This document shows positions 13,401 to 26,200 of a DNA stretch of 64,000 nucleotides, piece after piece. The DNA is from Lytechinus pictus. Its lineage: Eukaryota; Echinodermata; Echinoidea; Temnopleuroida; Toxopneustidae. Positions within the stretch are counted from its first letter, which is position 1. Each line of letters starts with the position of its first letter. The notes beneath the pieces are model-generated. The model searched no databases. It worked only from the letters and a program-made list of their open reading frames with translations, and was not told the origin of the DNA. The stretch lies in NCBI RefSeq assembly GCF_037042905.1, contig NC_087259.1:24876001-24940000 (forward strand), written 5' to 3'. Made by a program: the position numbers and the translations under genes.

Positions 13401-14490
13401 CTTCATGATCACACAGTGATGACAGTAAGTATTAACGCTGGTAGCACCAACATGCAATGTATGTACTGTTTGTATGACAATACATGCAGTAAACTCTGCA
13501 CTAGATGATATAGGATATTGTATCTATATTTATGTCGAAAATCTAACATATTAGAAATTTTGTGTAATGAGAATATGGAAGGGAGAGTCTTTACCAGACC
13601 CTACATCATAAAAACATTACCTTTGCCCCAAATTTGAAATCCCCATTGGTTACTGAATACAACCTTTTATAAAACTGCTTTTTTATTACTTGCCATCATC
13701 ATTACTTTGTTTGCATTGTGATCTATTTTCTCCTCTGATTTGTCCTCTTTTCTTAAAAACAAACTATCAATTTGTGTTGGATTCCGGATATATGCCCCCC
13801 CCCCCATTTTGTCCCGTAACACACAATATACAACCAGCATAAATGTGATTAAGCTGAGGCTAGAACAGAAGAAATGTATGACACAGTTGTAAACCTTTTA
13901 AAAAAATGAGCTGGCTTTAACTCATCAAGAATACAAAAATAAATTTGTTGGTGAGAAAAGAAAGATGAACATGATTTATACTGTCTGAACTCAAAGCACT
14001 AAGTCACAAATCTGCAGTACAATTCACAGCACCTTCAATAAAATACTTTTTAACGGTACCTTATTTAACCCCCTGAATGCTCGGGAAAAGGTTCTATTTT
14101 TCTGTTGGAAAGCCTAGAATATCACAAACGAAAAGGAAGAAAACCTGCACACACCTACAAAACACTATTACAGATGTAAGAGGTATCATTAAGAGTACAC
14201 ACACCATCATCATTATCATCAATATCATGTTCATCATCATCCTCATCACCATCATCATCATCAATGTTATTATCATTGCCATCATTATAAAAAAAATTAT
14301 GGTCATTGTTATCATTGTCTTCATCATCATTACAGTCATAAATATCATCGTAATCATCATCACTGTCATCAACGTCATTATAATCAACAATGCTGCCAAC
14401 ACCACCATCACCACCATGATCACCATTCCCAACACCACCACCATCATCATCATCATCATCATCGCCATCATAATCATCACCACCATCATC

Positions 14491-14522
<32 letters not shown>

Positions 14523-17500
14523 CATCATTGTCACTGTCATCATCATCATCATCATCACCATCACCAACACATCCACCACCACCATCATCATCATCATCGT
14601 CATCATCATCATCATCATCACTAACCTGATCGATGAGTGATTGTGGTTTCTTATCCAAAAGCCTCTGATATTGCACCAACCAGTAATCCTGTTCTGTCCT
14701 TTCTCTCAGCTCCTCCATCTCCAGCTGATCAACAAAATAAATTCAACAATGATTATTTTTCTCAGTTTATTACAGTGCATTCGGTTATAAAAAATGAAAT
14801 TCAAATATGCTATCAAGATGACACAAAGAACTTACATCAACCAAAGGTCAAGCCCACCAAAACAATAAAGATGATTTGAACAGGTAGAGAACAATCAAAC
14901 AAACATAGCACTGATTTTTTTCAATCGAATTCGGATGTAAAATATGAAACTAATGGCATTTTAAAGTTTGACAAATATTCAAAAAGAGTTAAATGCATGA
15001 CCTACATGTAGTTAGTATGGAAATGAGGGAGTTGATGATGTCTAACACTCACCAATTCTTTTGTAATTTATGATATCAAATATCAAGTACTTCTATCTTC
15101 AGAGATACATATATGAAAGGATTTTTTCAGGATCCCTAAGAAGCAAAGCTTGTGAGTGGGGCCCTACACTATTACATCCAACAAAACATAAAAGTCATAA
15201 TGATCGGCATTTTCAAATAAAGTTGTATAGTAATGGAGGTAAGATAAAGAAGACATTTAGACCAAGCAAGAATTATATAGAATTGGTAGTAAGCTAAATA
15301 GGTATAGTTATCATAATGTCACACAATCTGAGAATAGAACCATCTATTTATGTTGTAGATCAGGTTCTTACCATTCTTTGTTTGAGGGCTTCCTCTCTCT
15401 CCTCCCTCTGCATCATGAGCTGTTTGAGCAAGGCCGCAAGGTCTTCTCGTTTCTGCTCCAAGGCCAACGAGGCTGAATCGGCCTTCATGTTACGCTTCTC
15501 GATCTCGGCCATTGTGACTTCGGCAAGCTGCTGCTGGATCATGTAGATCTATGAGAGAGAGAGAGATAATGGGTAAGATGAGAACAATATCATCTAAAAG
15601 TTTGGACTTTTGACTAATTGGCACATACTTGCCACCTTTTAGACATGCACAATCTCAACAACCAATGGCCTGTGGTTTAGGAGGCCCACTAAGCCCATGG
15701 CGGTGTCCAGGAGCAGAGCCCCAAGCAGGGGGGGGGGGGGGGGGGGTAAAGAAGACAGTTCCCCTGAAGCTCCTGGAATTTAGCAATTTTAACCCCAAAA
15801 GGACTGGGCTTTTTTAGATGTACTGAGAAATGCGGGGCATGAATGGATCAATGGCAATTTTTCCAACATTTTTTTTCTCTTACATGAAATTTTAGAAATC
15901 AGGGCATCCTGAATTTTGGCCACTTGAAAGTTGAAAATCAGGACAACCCTCAATAAAATCAGGACATGTGGCAGGTCTGTTGACTGACTGACTGACTAGG
16001 GAGAGTTTCATGAAGCCTGTTGCCAGTGATTTTCACTGAAAATATGTTATCTGAGCCAATCAGATGCAAGGATTTCAGTAGCTTATCACAAATAGTCAGT
16101 GGAAATCAATGACTTTTTGTTTCATGAAATGCTCCCCTCGGTGACCTGGTAATGTACTCAATGAGATCCTCCAGAATTTCCGTTACCATAGTGGGACCGA
16201 GTTTGCAACAACTCTCATCAAAATATAAAAGATAAAAAATTTTCATCCACATGTTTGTAAAAAAACAAGAATGCTAATATATAAAGATTGGATATCGAAT
16301 TCAGCTGATGAATCAAAATCACTGAGAAACTGATTGGTACCCAAGAATACGTCACCAATTGTGCATTAAGTCAATGGTAACTAATAAACAGCTATATGAT
16401 ATTCAACCCAGGTTATTTACTTGTACGTATCTGTTGTAAGAAGCATACCAGTAATCAATGGCACATTCACAATTATTAGCAAGACTTATCATTGAATCTA
16501 AAGCCTAAGAGTGGCTTGCAATCAATTACAAGTTTGTTGCAATTTCCCTGTACCGTTTTGGTCAATCTCTCATGCAGGGCTCCACACTAAACCTTTTTTC
16601 TACTGAATTAACCTGTTCATGTTGGACCAAGTAGATCCCCAATTTTTCAATTTTTTACTGGTCAGAACCTAAAATTTACTGGTCCCCCAAAATGAAGAAA
16701 AATATAAAATGAGACTTGAGTTTATTTTGCTGACTTTAATTGCTTTTATTGCCCCCCACAACATAATTCATGAGAGCCATTTTACAATTTACAAAAGAGA
16801 ACATATCATTTGTATCAGTTTGATATATTTTTTACTGGTCATGTCGGACCAGTAAAATCTGGCTATTTCTGAAAAACTACTAAGCCTGACAGCAATTGTT
16901 ACTGGTCTGGGACCGTCGGACCGCTGCCAGTGTCGCACCCTGTCTTATGCCGACATTTCTTTGTTGATAAGGGTTGAAAAAAGGAAACTGACTTGCAGCC
17001 AATTGCAAGTTTCTAGCAACACAATCCCTTACCGTTTCTGAAAGTCTCTTATGCCTGGTATCTTTGTTGATAAGGAGAGTCTGAAAGGCTTGCCGTTGAA
17101 ATTCTTCTTCTTGCATAAGTTCTTTGAAGATCTCGTCTCGGTTATGCTTGATGGAGCTGAGTTGGTCTCCTAGCTTGTTCATTTCTAATTCATCCCTGGG
17201 GTGGTAAACATTGAGGAAGCATTGCTTATTATTCATGTTATAATAATAATTTAATATGGCAATCCTTAAACATCATATGTTAAAGTACAATGTACAAAAT
17301 GTGTAAAGTCGATAACGAATGAAAGGTCATGATTAAAATCACTTACTGTCAATGTAACTCTCACATGTTCATTATAAATTGTGATGGAATCATCTGAAGG
17401 AGCAATAGAACATCTTCATCATCTTAACCATCCACCTCCATCATCGTCATATTTATCACAATCATTATCAGCCTCCTGTCCCTGATCCACATCATCATCA

Positions 17501-20236
17501 ACAACACCCCACCATTATTACATACAGAATTATCTTCATTATCCCAATCATCACCATCACCATCCTCCTCCTATCATCATCATCATCACTACCACCATCA
17601 CAACCACCACAACCATCACCATCACACCCACCCCAATCATCACTTACAATTCCATTGCTTGTTTGGTAACGCTGTCCCTATGCTCTTCATATTTCAATCT
17701 CTTTGATTCTAGGGCATGTCTTTCCCTTAGGATTCCTTCCATCGATATGAGTACATCATGTTCTCTGACTAACTTCCTCTCCTCCTCCTGAATCTTGAAC
17801 ATCTCCTCATCTTCCATCCTGTCAAGATGTTACAAAATTATAAATTAATAACAATTGCATGAATTGTACCATTATCGGTGAAAGAGTACAGGTAGTTGAA
17901 GAAATGATGGATAACTACTTTATACATGTCATCTAATATTGCAGGCCTTTTGAAATGTTTAGGGCGAGGCCATTCTTCTGTAGGGAACTTATTTATATCA
18001 CAGCACTAAGAGGGATACACAAAAGGGCACAGAAATTTATCAAAGGCCAGTCGGTAGAATACTTACAAAAATATTTTTTTACACCCTTTTTTCCTTTCCT
18101 TTTCTTTCTACTTCTCTTTTTTTTTTGAGTCGTGAAATTTTAATGGCTTCCCAATCTGTATGCCAGTGGAGCCAGTCAAACTGAGCATGCACAGTCATGG
18201 CCTTTGATGGCCTAAGGTGAATTTGAACCCTGAGCTACACATATAGGCCCGTATTCTGAAGTCGGGTTTAACTTAAACTCGGGTTTAAAAGTTGTGGTTT
18301 AAGTATGGATAGCCAATTGTTACATAAATCACTAACAGTAGAGATATCATATTTCAGCCCATTTGGCTCTCAAATTGTCTACGAAGTATAAATAGATGAT
18401 TGTCTTCACCATCGATGAATCAGGAAAGAGCACAGTAAACATAAGAAACATACAACTTAATAACAATTTTGACACTTTTGGCTTCCCATAATTTTAGCAC
18501 AGAGTTAGACCATGGTCTAATTTCTTCAGAATACTGGCCTTAGACTTATAAATGTGGGCTTTGATACTGACTGAGTTAGTCTCATATTGTCTAAATTCTG
18601 TCAAAACATCCATATGACATAATTTGATATCCACTCACATAATCTGGTGACTTTCTAGGAATTTTTTTTCTTCAAATTTCACATATCAATCATCCACATT
18701 CTATATGCAACATCTAACTGTTTATGAGGGGGGGGGGGGGTTCCAGCATAGAATGTGCACATGGATCTCACTCATAATTGCAGGAAGGGAAATCTCATTG
18801 GTTCTATACACTAGTGGTTTTGTATGCATTTAGATTGGAGAAGGGTAATAATAATACATGTTATGTACGGACTGCTGGTAGAGCAGTTTCATAACTATAG
18901 TGGTTACTATGGTGCCTTCGTTGCAACAAGCAAACAAATAAGTGTTTTCTTCTCAGTTTAGTGTGTTTTGAGGTATCGTGGGGGGTTTCAACAAATTTCT
19001 ACTACACATTCATACTATCATCCATGTTATAAAACAAATAAGGCACAGGCTTAAATCTTGTGATATAAATGGCAATGCAGGCATCTGGAGTACATGGATA
19101 GTACATGTACTACACTTGTCAAATGATATATATACCATTGAAACATGGGAATTGCCACCAACACACACTCACAATTCTATATGCAACATCTAACTGTTTA
19201 TGAGGGGGGGGGGGGGGTTCCAGCATAGAATGTGCACATGGATCTCACTCATAATCACAGGAAGGGAAATCTCATTGGTTCTATACACTAGTGGTTTTGT
19301 ATGCATTTATATTGGAGAAGGGTAATAATAATACATGTTATGTACGGACTGCTGGTAGAGCAGTTTCATAACTATAGTGGTTACTATGGTAAATAAAACA
19401 TTATTATATAACACCTAGATAGATCCTTGTGAATTGATTGGTTGTTTGATATCGTTCATTTAGCCCATTGTGCAATGACGTCATCAACCGTGCAATTTTG
19501 GATCCATACGATTTTGTCCATTGCACTCACGCACCGAGACTGCAGCTCAGCATGCACCAGCAGTGTGCATGTTGTAATGATGTAACAATCAACAGATCGA
19601 ACTCGCACTGCATGAGCATGTTTTGCATCAAAATTCATGAACTTCATATGAACCAAATAATGAATGTTTTTTCATTCGTGCAATGGACAGAATACTTCAT
19701 TCAGTGAAAGATGAAATAATGATCCATTCAACTCGGCTACGCCTCGTTTAATGGGTCATTTAATCTTTCACCTCATGAAGTATTCTGTCCATTGCACTCA
19801 TAAAAATTCATTATTTGTATATAATTATTATCATCATCATCACTATAATTATTGTTCTTATTATCATTATCATTACTATTGTTAGTATTATCACTATTAT
19901 TATTATCATCATCATCTTTACTCTTAATATGGTAAAATCAGAACTCACATTTTCCTCTCCATCTCATCTAGGAATGCTTCTTTCTTTTTGGCCCTGGATT
20001 AAAAACAAATCATAGCCAAAAGTTATTGATCTTGCAATGAGTGGGATGCACTAGCATACCTACGGGGGGGGGGGGGGGGGGGGGCAGGGGGGGCACTCTG
20101 CCCCCCCCTGACGAGCCACAACCCATACAAAATACATATCCCTGCCCCCCCTGACGAGCTTGAAAGACCTTTTATGCCCCCCTAACGAGCTTGAAGACAT
20201 TATTGTCCCCCCCCCCCCCCCTGACGAGCTTGAAGA

Positions 20237-20270
<34 letters not shown>

Positions 20271-23200
20271 TGTCAATTTTTTCTCTGGTCGGCCGATTTT
20301 GCCCCCCCTGTGGAAAATCCTAGGTACGCCACTGGTGGGATGTGATAATTCAAAGTTATAAACTAGTTCTTCAAGAAACTATTGACATATTTACACATTC
20401 CTTTTGTTGTTTGATAATCTGGCATATTTCAAACTGATTGTGAAACAGGTGGGTGTTTCATATTTACGCATGACTGAAACATGTTCTTAGGTTATAACTC
20501 AATTACAAAGGGATATCACATAGCATAAGAAAGGATCACCAGTCGTGCGTAAAGTCATTCGTATCTTACGAACAGCTTTATAAAACACCCACCTGATTTG
20601 TCCCTTTCCTAGTTGGTAATTGCCAATAATGGCATTATCAAATATGTTGTACTCATTCTTAAATAATGCATAGTAATATATAGATAAAGATCTAACATGT
20701 GTTTCAATGGACATCTAAAACGAAAGGATAAAAAGTCAAGCATTGTTTTTTTTACTCAACAAGCATGCTTCTACAAACTGCAGCTAGCAATAAAACTAAA
20801 GCTTTTTTTTGGCAAAAAATGAAAATTTTAGTTTCACATGTTTTTTTTTCCTTCACTTTATAGATACTTAGTAGGATAATATCTACTTTAAATTGCATAT
20901 GGAATCTAAAACTTTAAAAAAAAAATCATAATTACTTTTCATTCATTTCCAACAGTTGTTGGATGAGGTCTGCTGATCTGTGTTCAACTGGAATGACAAA
21001 GAAACAAAATGCACATAACAAATCAACTCGTACATTTAAACAACGGTACATAGAAAGTTTCATTTACCATGAACTGCCCCTGGGGTGGGGAAATTTGACC
21101 CCCCAACTCCCTGCCCCGCAAGTGCCTTCGTTGCAACAAGCAAACAAATAAGCTTCTCAGTTTAGTGCGTTTTGAGGTATCATGGGGGTTTAAACAAATT
21201 TCTACTACAAATTCATACTATCATCCATGTTATAAAACAAATAAGGCACAGGCTGAAATCTTATTTAAATGGCAATGCAGGCATCTGGAGTACATGTTCA
21301 CTACTATGCTTGTCAAATGATATAAATGCTATTGAAAAAAGGGAATCGCCACCAACAAACACTTACAATTGTGTATTCTATGTTACATAAAAACAAATTT
21401 AATTCAAATTTTCTTATGGCTACTTTGCGCTATGACATGTGACCTAAGCAAACCGAACCTGGGGGTGTTTCACAAAGATTCAATGATGACTTTAAGCCTC
21501 ACAAGTGTCAATGCACACATGGTATTTAGCATGTAATTTCATTCATTACTATACAGCAAAAGGGTGTCGGGATAACTGCGATCAGACCAATACAAAGATG
21601 CATTTTATACCAAACTCAACCAGGAATTTACAAGCGATATCTAGCCAGACTTATACATGCAAATCTCTGTGAAACACACCCATAGTAGTGGTTTATAAAT
21701 GAGGGCGCTATATCTAATGGAATAGATGACTTACCTTCCTGTAATGATGATATCATCTGTCTTCTTTCACATTCTGACTTCTCCTGTATATTCCTGATGT
21801 TCGAGTCACTCTCTGCTTGTTCCTAGAATTGAAAAAATCATGAGAATTATAGGTATTAATACAATTGGGCGGAGGGACCATCAGGTCACAGTGATTAAGT
21901 TTGCTCTCCTCTTCCCTGGCCACCAACTGATGCACTGGGCAAACTGTTATTAAATACTGCACATACCTGTATAATATTTTATGTCATTGTATGTAATGAT
22001 TGATATTGCTTTGTAATCTTGAATATGTTTGAAGTGCCGAATAAATAATAAATAAATCAATCAATCGAGCAGTTCAAAACATTGAAAAATTTTACTTTAT
22101 TTTGCTTTAACTATACCTGACTTAATAACATGTTTAAAGTCCTATTGGAATTAAATCTGAATATTTTGGTGTGGAGATTGACATTCAAAAGAAATAAGGA
22201 GTCATTTAAGCATGATATTTTTTCAGTGCATTATACACCATATCACATGGCCCATGCACTTTATGTGTTAAGCTCAAGCACACAAATTCAGTGCCAGCAG
22301 AAGAAATGATCCTGTCAATGCTTTCACAGGCACTGGAACGTTCTGTTAAATCAGTGTTTAGGGTCAAGCCATTGTGATTACATAATGGTCCATCATTCTT
22401 AGCTTTGCCTCATCACAACTTAATAATGGCCATTGAAAGTTCTTATATCTGACCCCTCCAAGTTGACGATAATCAGGTGATAACATCAAAATAGTATGAA
22501 GTGATGAATGACTGCTTACCCTTGCTAATGATTGTAGTAAGAGAGCCCTGTTCCTGTTTGAGGACTCAGCAATTTGGGCCTGCTGGGCCTCCAACTGGGC
22601 TAGTTCCTGTTCCAACCTGGCAAAGTCATTCTGCTTCTGGTTCTGTGCAGGAATACAAACAGAGAAAAGTAGATGTAGAGCTGGAGGAGCAAGGCAATTC
22701 ATATATTCCAAAGATCTGTAGAAAATCTTGGTTATTTTACTTGAGATAATAATAATAATAGCTGGATTTATAAAGTGTTTTTTGCCTGAGGATACAAAGC
22801 GCTGCTACTATTACCCCGGCTTTAGCTCGAGCTACCATCACCGGCGCTCAGTGCATGCAATGAATTAATCCTGCCGGGTACCCATTCACCTCACCTGGGT
22901 CGAGTGCAGCAGTGTGGATAAATTTCTTGCTAAGGAAAACACGCCATGGCTAGGATTCGAATCCACGACCCTTTGTTTCAAAGGTGAGAGTCAGAACCAC
23001 TAGACCACGACGCACCCACAAAAACAACGAAAGTAGTTGCAATAAACACTGATTTCATGAGAAAGTCTGTAAAACCAAGATTCATTGTCACTATACTATA
23101 TCATCTTAGATTTAGGTCTGGAACAGTTACATCAACTTTGTGAAATCCTGAACTCTAAGCAGACAAAATGGTCATGCTGAAGATCACCAACACAGATAAT

Positions 23201-26200
23201 CACATGTGGGACAGTGTATTATTACTGCTCAGAAAAAGACGAGACATCTTGGTGAAATGTCATGTTCTCTGATTTTGCACATTTCTCAGAAATCACACAA
23301 TTTCTTCCAGAATCCTTTGGCACATATTTGTTATTCATACATGAAGACAATAAGGTGGTCATTTCATTGGAAACTGGATGAACTCATTTTGAAATCAATA
23401 CTACATCTGGCATTCATGTTGGTGACACGACATTTGCTCCTGCGACATTTGCTCTGGTCTTAATATATCAGAGGGCATAGTGGCAGTGTTAGGATTGGAA
23501 TAGAGTTTTTGGTTCAGAATTATTTAAACATAATGATTAGGGTTTATTCAATTTTGGATGTTAAATCTTATGTTTGGCTTAACATGCATATTTTTCATCG
23601 GAGCAAATTTCATGGAACCTTCATTTTAAAATGAATCAATGAGTACATGAAGCAGGCCACAGAATATAATTTTTGAAGGGCAAGGTCACTTTGGTGAGGT
23701 TAAGTTCTTAATCAGGCCAACTAGCAGAGGGCACCCAGGCCAGACAAAGGAGCACCAAGGCCATTTATATAAAGGCATGTTCTGAATTATTCAAAATCAC
23801 AATTATGATAAAAGGGCACAATGACCAAATAAAAGAAGCGCATTTACAACGGACTTAATTTTGATCAAAAGGAAGAGGGCATAGTGGCCAGTATTACGTC
23901 AAGTTCTGTGAGTGACCAATGGACAAATGGCTTCTCTAAGTCCATTCAAAGTAATCAATGACACATTGGTGCCTCAACATAGGGCAAAGGTGCTTTGATT
24001 TGACTTCAAACTGAGGTTACCTAGTATCTAGGCAATCATTCTACTTCTAAGCTACTGTTCCTTAAAAAGAATTCATAGTTCAGACCATACAAACTACGGG
24101 CTTGCACGGCCACCCTTTGAAAAATAAAAACAAAATGTAGCAAAATATTGACCGTTTTGGATTTGATAACCTCTTTTTTTCTGTCATATTCTCAAGAAGG
24201 AAAATGTTGATGCATTCTATGTACATGTACCTCCATGGTCTACCATTTTTGTTGACAAGAGCCAAATTTCTTATAAAATATTTGACAAATATTTATCATA
24301 GAAAATAATATAAACAAGTGGAATGCCTCTGGCCGTCTCACCTGCATCACGCGATTCAATATAGCAGCAGTGCTGATTTTGAAAACTACTATAACTCGCA
24401 CAAGATGTTCAGTGATACTTGGTTACTCTTATTTCCACGTTTTATGAACTAGACCAATACACTTATAGAGATATGATGGCGATTCAACAAATACCCCCAA
24501 CGTGGCCAAAGTTCTTTGACCTTACATGACCTTTGACCTTGATCATGTGACCTGAAACTCGCACAGGATGTTCAGTGATACTTGATTACTATTATGTCCA
24601 AGTTTTATGAACTAGACCAACACACTTTCAAATTTATGGCTGTAATTCAACAAATACCCCAATTTGGCCAAAGTTCATTGACCCTAAATGACCTTTGACC
24701 TTGTTCATGTGACCTGAAACTTGCACAGGATGTTCAGTAATACTTGATAACTATTATGTCCAAGTTTCATGAATCAGATCCATAAACTTTCAAAGTTATG
24801 ATGGTAATTCAACAGATACCCCCCAATTCGGCCAAAGTTCATTGACCCTAAATGACCTTTGATCTTGGTCATGTGATGTGAAACTCATGCAGGATGTTCA
24901 GTGATACTTGATTAACCTTATGTATAAGTTTCATGAACTAGGTCCATATATTTTCTAAGTTATGATGACATTTCAAAAACTTAACCTTAGGTTAAGATTT
25001 TGATGTTGATTCCCCCAACATGGTCTAAGTTCATTGACCCTAAATGACCTTTGACCTTGGTCATGTGACATGAAACTCAGGCAGGATGTTCAGTAATACT
25101 TGATTAACCTTCTGGCCAAGTTTCATGAACTAGGTCCATATACTTTCTAAGTTATGCTGTCATTTCAAAAACTTAACCTCAGGTTAAGATTTGGTGTTGA
25201 CGCCGCCGCCGCCGCCGCCGCCGTCGGAAAAGCGGCGCCTATAGTCTCACTCTGCTATGCAGGTGAGACAAAAATAAGATAGCAAATCGACTACCCAAAC
25301 AATGCTGTGGTTATTTTTTTATTTAGGTTACGTGGCGACTTGGTTCAGAGAATTTCATTATATTGATATTCCAGTCGTCATTTGCAATATACTTACTTTC
25401 TTGGTCTCGTATTTAAGAACAGAGCTGTTCAGTTGATCCTCTTCACGCTGCAAGGCTTGTAGAGCGGAAACTGATGTTTCTGATGCACTTGAGTATGTGT
25501 TCAACACCGGTAAGAGGTGTTTAGACGGTGGGGAGTACTCAATACCATTTTCTATATCAGGATACAGATAAGAAAACTATATTACAAGCAAAAGCAAATA
25601 GGGAAAAATTGCTACATGTCTTTATAGACAGTGGGGAATGTGCAAAACCATTTGGGTGTTTTGATACTTACAAGAAAGTTACATTACCTGGAGGACATTT
25701 TATAAAGCGCTTTGTATGGTGATCCCTTCTTGAGCTCAAGTGAACTTTCTATAATTCTTATCAAATCCTGACAAATTAATATGACTTGATTACCCTTATG
25801 TCCACATTTCATTAACTATATAATAATAATAGTAAATACAATTCTATAGCACCTATTCTTTCAAAGTTATGATGGCAATTCAACAATTACCCCCAACATG
25901 GCCAAAGTTCATTGACCTTAAGTGACCTTTGAACTTGGACATGTGACCTGAAACTCGCACAGGATGTTCAGTGATATGTGATTACTCTTATATCTAAGTT
26001 TTATGAACTAGATCCATAAACTTTCAAAGTTATGATGGTAATACAACAGATACCCCCAACATGGCCAAAGTTCATTGACCTAAATGACCTTTGACCTTGG
26101 TCATGTGACCTGAAACTCAGGCAGAATGTTAAATAATAACTGAATAACCTTATGTCTAAGTTTTATGAACTAGGTCCATACTATTTCTAAGTTATGATGT

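Noticed and set aside
14077-14718. Open frames of 175-187 codons reading poly-Ile, poly-Met or poly-Asp
   Set aside because: They translate the ATC/GAT microsatellite. Only 14626-14724 on the minus strand is a real exon (LRSAM1).
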